NCBI RefSeq assembly: GCF_011617705.1
Contig: NZ_CP050154.1
Coordinates: 3,720,001 to 3,784,000 of the forward strand
From: Brevibacterium limosum
GTDB taxonomy: Bacteria; Actinomycetota; Actinomycetes; Actinomycetales; Brevibacteriaceae
Length of the DNA: 64,000 nt
Direction: 5' to 3'
This document shows positions 19,052-27,257 of this stretch, piece after piece. Under the pieces are notes generated by a model, which did no database searches, was not told where the DNA came from, and saw only the letters and a program-made list of their open reading frames with translations. Position 1 is the stretch's first letter, and every line of letters begins with the position of its first letter. The translations under genes and the position numbers were made by a program.

Positions 19052-20139
19052 TGACCACAGAAACACCAGCGCCATCTGAAATCTACACAGTCGTCGGCGG
19101 CGGCGCGATTGGCGGAACGCTCGCCGCACACATCGCCTTGGCCGGTCATCCGGTCCAGATCGTCGATGCGGACACCGAACACGTTGCTGCAATCCGCAGC
19201 TCGGGACTGAAGATCGAGGGGCCCGAGGAATCTCTGAGTGTCGACCTTCCTGCGTTCGACCCCGTCGATGCACCCGAGGAACTCGGTCCCGTTCTGCTGG
19301 CCGTGAAATCCCAGGCAACTTCTTCGGCAATGGAGTGGATTGCGCCTCGACTGCGAGAAGACGGTTACGTCGCCTCACTGCAGAACGGCCTCAACGAGGC
19401 TGCCATCGCCGAACACATCGGGATCGAACGCACTGTCATCGCCTTTGTCGACCTCTTCGCCGATGTCCTCCAGCCTGGCGTGATCAAGGACGGTGGTATC
19501 GGAACCATCGCTTTCGGAGAGTTCTCCGCGGAGTGCGCCGATAGGGAATGCAGTTCGCGTACTCCAGAGAGAGCTGAAGCGAACCTCCAAGCAGACGGAG
19601 TCATTCGGCCGAGGGTCGAAAAACTCGCTGCCGACCTTGCACATTGGGGCAGGCCGATTGTCAGCGGCAACGTCTCCGGCTTCCTCTGGTCCAAGCTCGC
19701 CTTCGGGGCGATGCTCACCGCAACTTCGCTCGTCGACGAAGACATGGCTTCGGTCGTGGATTCGAATCGTGCCACGATGCTCGGTCTGGCACGTGAAGTG
19801 TATGCAATCTCCGACGAGCTCGGCATCCGGCTCGAGAGCTTCGACGCCTTCACCCCCGACGACTACCGGGATGGAAGGCCCGAGCGAGTCGTCGAATCGG
19901 CGTTCGACTCCCTCTGTCGATGGCTCGAGGGACAGACAAAGACACGCTCGGGGATCTGGCGCGATATCAACGTCCGCAAACGCCCGACCGAGGTGCCGTC
20001 GCAGTATGAACCGGTCATCGCGATCGCGTCAGAGCAGGGAGTTCTTACCCCGCGACTGAGAACGTTGGTCGATGTCATCGGGGAACTCGAACGCGGCGAG
20101 GTGCTTATGGGCCCCGAGCTGCTCAAACGGATCTCTTAG
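19051..20139 (+). CDS. Ketopantoate reductase-like (ApbA/PanE family) dehydrogenase
   Basis: A 362-residue protein. The Rossmann motif VVGGGAIGG near residue 15, the VKSQAT block, SLQNGLNE and the C-terminal helical domain with KLAFGAMLTATSLVDED mark the ApbA/PanE superfamily. True PanE proteins are about 300 residues. This one is longer because of an insertion near residues 165-185. Being the last gene of a catabolic cluster, it is more likely a specialised 2-keto/2-hydroxy acid oxidoreductase than the pantothenate enzyme. The GTG start overlaps the previous stop. Confidence 0.82.
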   Translation: MTTETPAPSEIYTVVGGGAIGGTLAAHIALAGHPVQIVDADTEHVAAIRSSGLKIEGPEESLSVDLPAFDPVDAPEELGPVLLAVKSQATSSAMEWIAPRLREDGYVASLQNGLNEAAIAEHIGIERTVIAFVDLFADVLQPGVIKDGGIGTIAFGEFSAECADRECSSRTPERAEANLQADGVIRPRVEKLAADLAHWGRPIVSGNVSGFLWSKLAFGAMLTATSLVDEDMASVVDSNRATMLGLAREVYAISDELGIRLESFDAFTPDDYRDGRPERVVESAFDSLCRWLEGQTKTRSGIWRDINVRKRPTEVPSQYEPVIAIASEQGVLTPRLRTLVDVIGELERGEVLMGPELLKRIS

Positions 20140-20180
20140 GCTCAGACACGATCCGCTTCCAGGCAACTGAACTGCAGAAG

Positions 20181-20246
20181 AAATCGGTGGTCGCGGAGCC
20201 GAGGGCCTCGCCCGAGCGGTTGCGCGGCCACCGATTTGCGCTTTTT
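20181..20246 (+). terminator. Rho-independent terminator
   Basis: Arms AAATCGGTGGTCGC (20181-20194) and GCGGCCACCGATTT (20223-20236) pair with one G-U. GCGCTTTTT follows. The terminator closes the cluster begun by the Lrp-type regulator. Confidence 0.75.
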
Positions 20247-20422
20247 CGCAAGTACGCGGGTTTACAAAGTTCCCGGCCTTTCGGCACCTCGGGTTGCCTG
20301 AACAGGCCCCGCACTCCCACTGCTCGGTGCCAAGTGGCAGACTGGGAGTAACCACGGACGGAGTTCTCGCGTTCCGCACCTCCGATCCTCTCCAGCACAA
20401 TTGCCGAAGGAGGCGCAGTTCG

Positions 20423-21916
20423 ATGGAGTTGCTCCAAAGTGTGTTTGACAGTGTCAGCGGAGTGTCGTCATACGTCCTCGTCGCTGTTCTCATCCCCACT
20501 GGTCTGTATTTCACTATCCGCACGGGAGCGGTGCAGGTCCGCCTGCTGCCCGAGATGTTCCGCACCCTGACCGAGCCGGGCGGACGGGATTCCGAGGGCA
20601 ACCGGAACATTTCGCCGTTCCGCGCCTTCTCGATCTCCGCGGCCTCGCGGGTGGGAACGGCAAACATCGCCGGTGTTGCTTTGGCGATCTCGCTCGGCGG
20701 ACCGGGTGCGATGTTCTGGATGTGGCTGACGGCCATCGTCGGCGGCGCCACGGCCTTCGCCGAATCCGCCCTCGGCCAGCTGTACAAGCTCAAGGACGGC
20801 CCGAACTTCCGCGGCGGTCCCGCGTACTACATCAAGCACGGGCTGAACATGAAGTGGCTCGGGCTGGTCTTCGCCGTCATCGTCGCCATCACCTACGGCA
20901 TCGTGTTCAACTCGGTGCAGTCGAACTCCATCGTCGACGCTGTCGGCGCATCCTTCGGAGTCGAGAGTTCGGACGGCGTCTTCGCCGCGGTCGCGGGTGC
21001 GATCATCGCCGTCGCCGCGTACCTCATCTTCGCCGGCGGCGCCAAGCGCATCTCGAACATCTCTGCCTATCTGGTGCCGATCATGGCCGGCCTCTACCTC
21101 ATCGTCGGCATCATCGTCGTGGTGATGAACATCGGTGCCGTGCCGTCGATGATCGCCACGATCGTCACCGACGCGTTCAGCATGGATTCGATCGCCGGCG
21201 GCACGCTGGGGTCGATCATGCTCATCGGTGTTCAGCGCGGCCTGTTCTCCAATGAGGCCGGTATCGGTTCGGTGCCGAACGCCGCGGCCACCGCCTCGGC
21301 GTCGCACCCGGCCAAGCAGGGCTTCGTGCAGGCGCTGGGCGTGTACTTCGACACGATCCTCGTCTGCTCGATCACCGCGTTCATCATCCTGCTGTCGAAC
21401 CCGGAGTACGGCAGCTCCGCCGAGGGCATCCAACTCACGCAGACGGCGTTGAGCGGCCAGCTCGGGCAGTGGGCGATCCACTTCCTCACGCTGGCAATCT
21501 TCCTCTTCGCGTTCTCGTCGATCCTCGGCAACTACTACTACGGCGAAGCGAACATCGAGCATCTGACGACGAACCGCGTCGCCCTGCGCGTATATCAGGT
21601 CATCGTCATGGTCGCGGTGTTCATCGGCGCGATCGCCGCCCTCGACCTGGTGTGGACTGCGGCCGATATCTTCATGGCGATCATGGCACTCATCAACCTC
21701 TTCGCCCTGCTCATGCTCTCACCGCTGGTGTTCTCAATGCTGAAGAACTACCAGCAGCAGCGCAAAGCCGGCTTCGAACCGGTGTTCCGCCGCGGGGATC
21801 TGCCGACGTTCAAGCGCATCAACACCGAAGTCGCCGCCTGGGACGGCACCGATGAGGTGACCACGACGAAGTTCTGGCATGACCGCGGGAAGAAGGTCCG
21901 CTCCGACGACGAGTGA
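20423..21916 (+). CDS. Sodium:alanine (AGCS) symporter family protein
   Basis: A 498-residue membrane protein with about 10-11 helices. The AGCS signatures are RAFSISAASRVGTANIAGVA (the N-A-G-V sodium-site region), GGPGAMFWMW, FRGGPAYYI, and GLFSNEAGIGSVPNAAATA. It takes up alanine or glycine with sodium. The AAGGAGG site is 9 bases before the ATG at 20423. The frame remains open upstream but shows no family similarity there. It stands alone between two terminators, next to the ectoine genes. Confidence 0.92.
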   Translation: MELLQSVFDSVSGVSSYVLVAVLIPTGLYFTIRTGAVQVRLLPEMFRTLTEPGGRDSEGNRNISPFRAFSISAASRVGTANIAGVALAISLGGPGAMFWMWLTAIVGGATAFAESALGQLYKLKDGPNFRGGPAYYIKHGLNMKWLGLVFAVIVAITYGIVFNSVQSNSIVDAVGASFGVESSDGVFAAVAGAIIAVAAYLIFAGGAKRISNISAYLVPIMAGLYLIVGIIVVVMNIGAVPSMIATIVTDAFSMDSIAGGTLGSIMLIGVQRGLFSNEAGIGSVPNAAATASASHPAKQGFVQALGVYFDTILVCSITAFIILLSNPEYGSSAEGIQLTQTALSGQLGQWAIHFLTLAIFLFAFSSILGNYYYGEANIEHLTTNRVALRVYQVIVMVAVFIGAIAALDLVWTAADIFMAIMALINLFALLMLSPLVFSMLKNYQQQRKAGFEPVFRRGDLPTFKRINTEVAAWDGTDEVTTTKFWHDRGKKVRSDDE

Positions 21917-21941
21917 GGTTGCCGAACAGCAGTCGACAACG

Positions 21942-21980
21942 CACATCGGGCGCTCCCTGTCGGGGCGCCCGATGTGTTTT
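21942..21980 (+). terminator. Rho-independent terminator of the symporter gene
   Basis: Stem CACATCGGGCGCTCC / GGGGCGCCCGATGTG (21942-21956 and 21962-21976) has a five-base loop and is followed by TTTTC. Confidence 0.8.
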
Positions 21981-22119
21981 CATTCCCCAAGGTCCGCAAG
22001 CAGTCCCCCGACCCTCAGGAGGTCCCGTTGAGTATCGATCGCGCTGAGCTGGCGAACGCCCTCGCCGAGGCGACCGGATGGTCGGTCACGGCCGATCCCC
22101 ACCGAGGTCTGTGGAGACG

Positions 22120-22163
22120 CAGAAGGGGTCCGGCGGCGCGACTGCGGCACCGGACCCCTTCTG
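22120..22163 (-). terminator. Terminator hairpin downstream of ectD
   Basis: A perfect 14-bp stem (CAGAAGGGGTCCGG at 22120-22133 with its complement at 22150-22163) and a 16-base loop, 77 bases past the ectD stop. No U run follows on the minus strand. Confidence 0.6.
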
Positions 22164-22239
22164 TGCTGATGCGCTCACTCCGCAGGGAGTATCAGACGGG
22201 CACAAAGCATCAGCGACCGAATTCATTGCGTATGGGGAG

Positions 22240-23148
22240 TCACCGACCGGCTGGAGTGAAGTCAGTGCTGCCGACGAACTCCGGACGCGGTTTCGGCGCT
22301 GCGAACGGTTCCACACACGTGTTCTCCAACGAGTTGTACACGATGAAGATATTCGAGCGCGAGAACGGAGTGACGTTGCCGTTCGACGCATGCATGCAGT
22401 TGGAGTCGAACATGATCGCTCCGCCGGCCGCTCCTTCGAGCACGTCGATGCCGTATTCGTCGGCGAAGTCACTAAGAGTCTGACGATCCGGGGTGCCCGC
22501 ACCCTGCATGATAAGTGACTTCCGGTAGTTGTCCTCGGGAGTGCCTCCCACGCAGCTGATGTAGCGCTTGTGCGAACCGGGCATGATCATCAGCGGGCCG
22601 TTGAATGAGTAGTTGTCCGTCAGCGACAGCGAAAGACTCACCGCGCGCGGAGTGGGCATTCCGTCCTCAGCATGCCAGGTCTCGAAGTCCGAATGCCAGG
22701 AGAACTCCTTGCCGACGAACCCCGGCTTGTAGTTGATCCGGCTCTGATGGATATATACATCAGTACCGAGGATCTGACGTGCACGATCGACTAAGCGCGG
22801 ATCGTTCGCGATCTTTCTGAAGATCTCATTGGTGCGATGAATGTCGAATATCGACCGGACCTCGTCGGACTCGGCTTCGACGACGGTACGCTCATCGGCC
22901 TTCACCTCCGGGTCGCGTGAAAGCCTTTGAAGCTCGTCGGTGAAGAGTTTGAGCTCTTCGCTTGTGATGAGCTGATCGATAGTCAGATAGCCCGTGTCCT
23001 CGAAGTGCTTGAGATCAGCCGCCTCGAGGGGGCCGCCTTCGGGAGAGCCGAAGACGATCGGACCCGTGCGCGGGAGAACCTCTGTGGTCTCACCGGAGCG
23101 AGTCGGATAGAGATCTGTAGTTGCGGTCGCAGCTGACACTGCTGTCAT
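22240..23148 (-). CDS. ectD: Ectoine hydroxylase
   Basis: A 302-residue Fe(II)/2-oxoglutarate dioxygenase that converts ectoine to 5-hydroxyectoine in the cytoplasm. The family-defining block FSWHSDFETWHAEDGMP carries iron ligands His152 and Asp154. The distal His is in MFDSNCMHASNGN, with the 2-oxoglutarate-binding Arg in PFSRSNIF. Length matches EctD (about 300). Two adjacent ATGs exist. The one at 23148 is 5 bases from AGGAG and is preferred over 23151. It is separated from ectC by an unrelated secreted-protein gene and hairpins, so it may have its own promoter. Confidence 0.95.
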   Translation of the reverse strand: MTAVSAATATTDLYPTRSGETTEVLPRTGPIVFGSPEGGPLEAADLKHFEDTGYLTIDQLITSEELKLFTDELQRLSRDPEVKADERTVVEAESDEVRSIFDIHRTNEIFRKIANDPRLVDRARQILGTDVYIHQSRINYKPGFVGKEFSWHSDFETWHAEDGMPTPRAVSLSLSLTDNYSFNGPLMIMPGSHKRYISCVGGTPEDNYRKSLIMQGAGTPDRQTLSDFADEYGIDVLEGAAGGAIMFDSNCMHASNGNVTPFSRSNIFIVYNSLENTCVEPFAAPKPRPEFVGSTDFTPAGR

Positions 23149-23283
23149 CATTTCTCCTTCCTTCGCTATGTGCCGTCTGCCGGGGCGGTGCCGAGACTGC
23201 TCATCGCCTCCGCAGATCGGGCTGTGCGACCACCGTAACAGGAGGACATAGTCCCCGGTACCCCGGCCAGAGCCAGGACAGAG

Positions 23284-23339
23284 AGACCGGCACCGCGGAG
23301 CCATCCACCAGCGATGGATCGTTCCGAAAGTGCCGGTCT
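23284..23339 (-). terminator. Hairpin after the secreted-protein gene
   Basis: AGACCGGCA (23284-23292) pairs with TGCCGGTCT (23331-23339). A smaller CCATC/GATGG stem lies in the loop. It begins 12 bases beyond the stop of the upstream gene and precedes ectD. Confidence 0.5.
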
Positions 23340-23351
23340 TTCATGTGACGG

Positions 23352-24056
23352 TCAGCGTTTGACCGATTTCGAGGTGGCCCCGGTCGCCCAACTTACCTGG
23401 CTGAAGGTCACACGGTAGGTCTTCTTGCTCTTCGACTTCACCTTGTAGGTGGCCTTCCCCTTCTTCGCGGAAACCGTCTTGAGCGTCTTCCACTTGCTGC
23501 CGGACTTGACCTGGAACTTCACCTTCGGGTTGTACTTGATCTTGCCGTAATGCCCCGGGTGATAGACCTTCGTTGATGAGGTCAGAGAGACAGTCTTGCC
23601 GATGCGCTTCGACGAGAGCGACGCGTACGTCTTACCGCGAACGTAGAAGTAGCCCTTGGTGTAATCCGTGCGGGCGTACCAATAGTTGTCATACTTGTAA
23701 TCGGTATAGTCTGCGTCGATTTCGGACGGCCCCATTGTGTACTTACCGAGACCCTCCGGACAGATCATTGCTCTGTCTTTGGCGGCAGGCGAGGAGTAGG
23801 TGCCGAAGTATGCCGTTGTGGAGTCTCCACTCGGACCAGCAATTTCCGTATCGACAGACCAAGAATCGACATTCCGCTTCTTATACTTCATGTAGACATC
23901 GAAGTACTTGCAGTTCGAATTTGAAATCACCATGCTGCTGGCTGAAAGTTTCGTAACGTCAAATGACATAGTCGCTGCCTCGGCGGATACTGCGGGACCG
24001 ACGGCGAGAGCAAGAGCGGCAACAGACGCCACGAGGGCGCGCTTGAGGAACTTCAT
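23352..24056 (-). CDS. Secreted Ig-like repeat protein, unknown function
   Basis: A 234-residue protein with a clear Sec signal peptide (MKFLKRALVASVAALALAVG, cleavage near AEA-A at about residue 28). The mature part is rich in Lys, Tyr and Ser. Its C-terminal half (FQVKSGSKWKTLKTV, then TYRVTFSQVS) resembles the small beta-sandwich modules of actinobacterial surface proteins. No enzyme motif is visible. Base composition is visibly lower in GC than its neighbours, which suggests a separate origin. It interrupts the ectoine cluster between ectC and ectD. A GGAG site is 5 bases before the ATG. Confidence 0.75.
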   Translation of the reverse strand: MKFLKRALVASVAALALAVGPAVSAEAATMSFDVTKLSASSMVISNSNCKYFDVYMKYKKRNVDSWSVDTEIAGPSGDSTTAYFGTYSSPAAKDRAMICPEGLGKYTMGPSEIDADYTDYKYDNYWYARTDYTKGYFYVRGKTYASLSSKRIGKTVSLTSSTKVYHPGHYGKIKYNPKVKFQVKSGSKWKTLKTVSAKKGKATYKVKSKSKKTYRVTFSQVSWATGATSKSVKR

Positions 24057-24239
24057 GGAGACTCCAACTGAAGATGGGATGGAAGGGGATGCCTGAGTCG
24101 GAGTCAACGATTGTGCAGTCGGCAATGAGAAGTCACGAAACTTGAAAGTTGTATGACCGAAGATTATCACACCTGCAGTCCGTTCGGCTACTGCTTAATC
24201 GTGCCGTTCAAGCACGCAACTCAACCACGCGCAAAAGAC

Positions 24240-24263
24240 GGCCCGAGCGATAACGCTCGGGCC
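24240..24263 (-). terminator. Terminator after ectC
   Basis: A perfect 10-bp stem GGCCCGAGCG / CGCTCGGGCC with an ATAA loop (24240-24263). On the minus strand GTCTTTTG follows. Confidence 0.7.
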
Positions 24264-24319
24264 GCCTCGGCGAGGTGGTGCTCAGCCGGTTTACACCGAC
24301 TCAGCAACAGGGTGCCGTA

Positions 24320-24727
24320 TCAGTTCGCGGGTGCCGCTTCATCCTCGAGGATGAGCGGGTACACGCCGTTTTCGTCGTGGACCTCACGGCCGGTGACCGG
24401 CGGATTGAACACGCAGGCCATGCGCAGCTCTTCCTCCGCCACGACGGTGTGCTTCTCATTTCCGTCGAGCAGGTACATGACGCCATCGTGGAGCGGGTAG
24501 ACCTTGCCGGTCTCCTCATCGGTCAGCGTTCCCTTACCCTGCACGCAGTACACGGCCTCGACGTGGTTCTGGTAGTGGAACGTCGAGGTGGTTCCGGCGT
24601 AGATCACGGTGTCGTGGAACGAGAATCCGACGCGCTCCTTGCCGAGCACCATACGGCGTGAGCGCCAGGTCTCGGACTTCACATCGCGGTCGGTGTCGTT
24701 GAGGTCATCGCGGTTGACTACGTACAT
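24320..24727 (-). CDS. ectC: L-ectoine synthase
   Basis: A 135-residue cupin that cyclises N-gamma-acetyl-L-2,4-diaminobutyrate to ectoine. The family start MYVVNRDDLNDTDRDV and the blocks ETWRSRRMVL, FHYQNHVEAVYCVQGKG, YPLHDGVMYLLDGNEKH and CVFNPPVTG are complete. The length is normal. AAAGGA lies 7 bases before the ATG. It is the third gene of the ectABC run, 171 bases after ectB with a GC-rich hairpin between them, and is followed by a terminator. Confidence 0.97.
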   Translation of the reverse strand: MYVVNRDDLNDTDRDVKSETWRSRRMVLGKERVGFSFHDTVIYAGTTSTFHYQNHVEAVYCVQGKGTLTDEETGKVYPLHDGVMYLLDGNEKHTVVAEEELRMACVFNPPVTGREVHDENGVYPLILEDEAAPAN

Positions 24728-24853
24728 CTGTGGTCCTTTCGCAAAAGGTCGGTGAAAGTGTTCAGGGTGGACCGCGGGCCTCCGTCTCACTTCAACGGCT
24801 CCCGTCGGCCCGGTTGGGCGATCGAGCAGGTGAGCTCGATTCCGCCCAAAGCT

Positions 24854-24886
24854 CGGGCCGGCGCCACTCATTGCGACGCCGGCCCG
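24854..24886 (-). other. Intercistronic hairpin, ectB-ectC
   Basis: CGGGCCGGCG (24854-24863) pairs perfectly with CGCCGGCCCG (24877-24886) 13 bases beyond the ectB stop. It lacks a U run. It may be an attenuator or an mRNA-stabilising element setting the ectB:ectC ratio. Confidence 0.5.
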
Positions 24887-24898
24887 GCAGAGGTGGGA

Positions 24899-26203
24899 TC
24901 AGGCCAGTGCGGCCTCAGCGGCGGCAGGAGCGAACTTGAGCACTCCGGCCTCGATGATGTCCAGGCCGGCCTGCAGATCGCGCGAGTCGATCGTCAGCGG
25001 CGGCATGATCTTGATGACTTCGTCATCGGCACCCGAGGTCTCGAGCAGGAGGCCGTTCTCGAACGCATAGGCGGCGACCTTCTCGGCCACCTCGATGTCT
25101 TCGAAGCAGAGTCCGGCCAGCAGGCCTCGTCCGCGGATCGATGCGCCCTCAGCCTTCTCGACGATCGTGTCGAGGCGCTGGTGGAGTTCGGCGATGGTGT
25201 CGGCGAGCTGGTTCTGGAACTCGTTGTCGGCCCAGAAGTTCTTGATGGCGGCGGTCGCGGTCACGAATGCGGGGTTGTTCCCGCGGAAGGTGCCGTTGTG
25301 CTCGCCGGGCTCCCAGACGTCGAGCTCGGGACGGAACAGGGTCAGTGCCAGCGGCAGGCCCGAGCCGGAGATCGACTTCGAGAGGCAGACGATGTCGGGC
25401 TCGATGCCGGCCTCTTCGAAGCTGAAGAACGAACCGGTGCGGCCACAACCGGCCTGCACGTCATCGACGATGAGAAGGATGTCATGCTTCTTCGTCAGCT
25501 CCGACAGGGCGCGCAGCCATTCGGCGCGAGCGGCACGCAGTCCGCCCTCACCCTGCACAGTCTCAACGATGACGGCGGCAGGCTTGTCGACGCCCGAACC
25601 GGAGTCTGCGAGGACCCTCTCCAGCCACAGGAAGTCCGGGACCTCACCGTCGAAGTAGTCGTCGTAGGGAATCTTCGAGCTGTTGGTCAGCGGGATGCCT
25701 GCGCCTTCGCGCTTCATCGAGTTGCCGGTCACCGACAGCGATCCCAGCGTCATGCCGTGGAAGGCATTGGTGAACGAGAGCATGTGCTGACGTCCGGTCA
25801 CCTTGCGGGCCAGCTTGAGGGCCGCCTCGACGGTGTTGGTTCCCGTCGGTCCGGGGAACATCACGGAGTAGTCGAGTCCGCGCGGCTTGAGGATGAGATC
25901 CTGGAAGGTCTGGAGGAACTCGCGCTTGGCCGGGGTCTTCATGTCCATCGAGTGCAGCACGGCACCCGACTGCAGATATTCGATGAGCGGACCCATCACG
26001 GCCGGGTTGTTGTGGCCGTAGTTGAGCGCACCGGCACCGGAGAAGAAGTCGAGGTACTCGTTGCCGTCCTCATCCCACTGCTTGGCGCCCTGCGAACGGG
26101 CGAAGGTGGCGGGCCAGGAGCGGCAGTAGCTGCGCACAGCAGATTCGCGAGTTTCGAAGATGTCGGGCTTGTCAGATGGTGCGGGCTTAGAGCTTTCAGT
26201 CAT
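24899..26203 (-). CDS. ectB: Diaminobutyrate--2-oxoglutarate transaminase
   Basis: A 434-residue class III PLP aminotransferase that makes L-2,4-diaminobutyrate from aspartate semialdehyde and glutamate, the first step of ectoine synthesis. EctB markers are [51 protein letters not shown] and [34 protein letters not shown] contains the PLP-binding Asp, and [15 protein letters not shown] holds the Schiff-base Lys. AAAGGA is 8 bases before the ATG. It is co-directional with ectA (162 bases upstream) and ectC. Confidence 0.97.
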   Translation of the reverse strand: MTESSKPAPSDKPDIFETRESAVRSYCRSWPATFARSQGAKQWDEDGNEYLDFFSGAGALNYGHNNPAVMGPLIEYLQSGAVLHSMDMKTPAKREFLQTFQDLILKPRGLDYSVMFPGPTGTNTVEAALKLARKVTGRQHMLSFTNAFHGMTLGSLSVTGNSMKREGAGIPLTNSSKIPYDDYFDGEVPDFLWLERVLADSGSGVDKPAAVIVETVQGEGGLRAARAEWLRALSELTKKHDILLIVDDVQAGCGRTGSFFSFEEAGIEPDIVCLSKSISGSGLPLALTLFRPELDVWEPGEHNGTFRGNNPAFVTATAAIKNFWADNEFQNQLADTIAELHQRLDTIVEKAEGASIRGRGLLAGLCFEDIEVAEKVAAYAFENGLLLETSGADDEVIKIMPPLTIDSRDLQAGLDIIEAGVLKFAPAAAEAALA

Positions 26204-26233
26204 GACTTGAGTCCTTTCGACTTCTTAAGTTGC

Positions 26234-26256
26234 GCGCCTGCATCGGATGCAGGCGC
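26234..26256 (-). other. Intercistronic hairpin, ectA-ectB
   Basis: GCGCCTGCAT / ATGCAGGCGC form a 10-bp stem with a three-base loop (26234-26256), 30 bases upstream of ectB. It could attenuate or protect the message. Confidence 0.5.
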
Positions 26257-26365
26257 CGAGGCGGTGGCCGCCGCCGCTCATTGCGGGCGATCTCTTCCGC
26301 CTCCTGGCACCTGGCACGTCCAGTCCCTTGAACCAGGGGTACACGCGGTGCCGGGGTGGGGCTCG

Positions 26366-26860
26366 TTACAGGGGCGCGATCTCGTAGAGGTACTCGGTGT
26401 CGTGGCCGTCCGGGTACATCTCCGGAGTGAACAGCGGGCGACGGTCGTAACCGGCCCCGCGCTGGTCCGCAAATGCCTGGAACAGACGGTTGGACGCCGC
26501 GTTGTCATCGGTGATCGTCGTCTCCATGCGGAGAGCGCCGGTGCGATCGGCCAGCTCGTGGAGCATGGTCGAGGCGAGTCCGTGACCACGGAACTTCTCG
26601 TCGACGGCGACCTGCCAGATCATCAGGGTGTCCGGATTCTCCGGACGGGTGTACCCGGTGATGAAGCCGGCGGGCTCTCCGCCGATACGCGCAATCACCG
26701 AGGTGTCCGCGAAGTCGCGGCACCACAGCAGGTAGGAGTACGACGAGTTCAGATCGAGCACGGCTGTATCTTTCGCGAGCCGCCATAGATGTTGCCCGTC
26801 CTCCAGCTCGGGAGTACGGACGTCGGTTTGCGTCTTCGGTTCAGCGAGTGCGTTTCTCAC
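26366..26860 (-). CDS. ectA: Diaminobutyrate acetyltransferase
   Basis: A 164-residue GNAT enzyme that acetylates the gamma-amino group of diaminobutyrate. EctA markers are LDLNSSYSYLLWCRDFADTS, IGGEPAGFITGYTRPENPD and the acetyl-CoA loop DEKFRGHGLASTML. DRRPLFTPEMYP closes the protein. I chose the GTG at 26860. It lacks a ribosome site but sits exactly where a message from the -35/-10 pair just upstream should begin, so it is probably leaderless. A longer in-frame ATG at 26929 lies upstream of that promoter. Confidence 0.95.
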   Translation of the reverse strand: MRNALAEPKTQTDVRTPELEDGQHLWRLAKDTAVLDLNSSYSYLLWCRDFADTSVIARIGGEPAGFITGYTRPENPDTLMIWQVAVDEKFRGHGLASTMLHELADRTGALRMETTITDDNAASNRLFQAFADQRGAGYDRRPLFTPEMYPDGHDTEYLYEIAPL

Positions 26861-26867
26861 GCCATTA

Positions 26868-26895
26868 AACCTAACGGGATGAGAATGAGCGTCAA
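26868..26895 (-). promoter_or_regulatory. Promoter of the ectABC genes
   Basis: A -35 TTGACG (26895-26890), 16-base spacer and -10 TAGGTT (26873-26868) lie on the minus strand. Seven bases separate the -10 from the GTG of ectA, consistent with leaderless transcription. Confidence 0.6.
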
Positions 26896-27257
26896 CCCCG
26901 AAACCGTCGATTTCGGGGCACTTCCGCAACCCTCACCCCGACCTACTGACATGTAACAGACCCGGCCTTGCCCATGGCATCGTTGGGATGCGACGGGGCG
27001 CTCCTTCGCGCTCATCCCGCGCCGGAGGTTCGTTATCGTTTCGTTACATTAGGGCGCAGTTGGAACAAGGGTTCCACGTGTTCCATGTCACTTCGCGTGA
27101 ATTGAGACAGCAAGGATGCCTGTTCCGTCAGGGGCTGATCGGAGGCTCTGTGAGCGACTTCGAGGCGATTCCGGGGCTACGGACGAAAGTGCGCAGCGTC
27201 GACTTCGGAGCTCGACGACGTGGATCGGCCAGAGAATCCGCCCTCGGCGCACCTGCC
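26896..27257. other. Non-coding stretch with palindromic sites
   Basis: This region between the sdaA end and the ectA promoter has no convincing gene. It holds GGAAC-AAGG-GTTCC (27062-27075) followed closely by two more GTTCC half-sites (27079-27083 and 27122-27126). Upstream of them lies TCGTTACATT. It looks like an operator-bearing promoter pointing right, but no gene follows it. Confidence 0.35.

Noticed and set aside
24752..26788. Long plus-strand open frame across ectC-ectB-ectA
   Set aside because: Antisense shadow of three well-supported genes, with no ribosome site or recognisable protein features.
26861..26929. Upstream ATG extension of ectA
   Set aside because: It would place the start upstream of a good -35/-10 pair, and the added residues do not resemble EctA.
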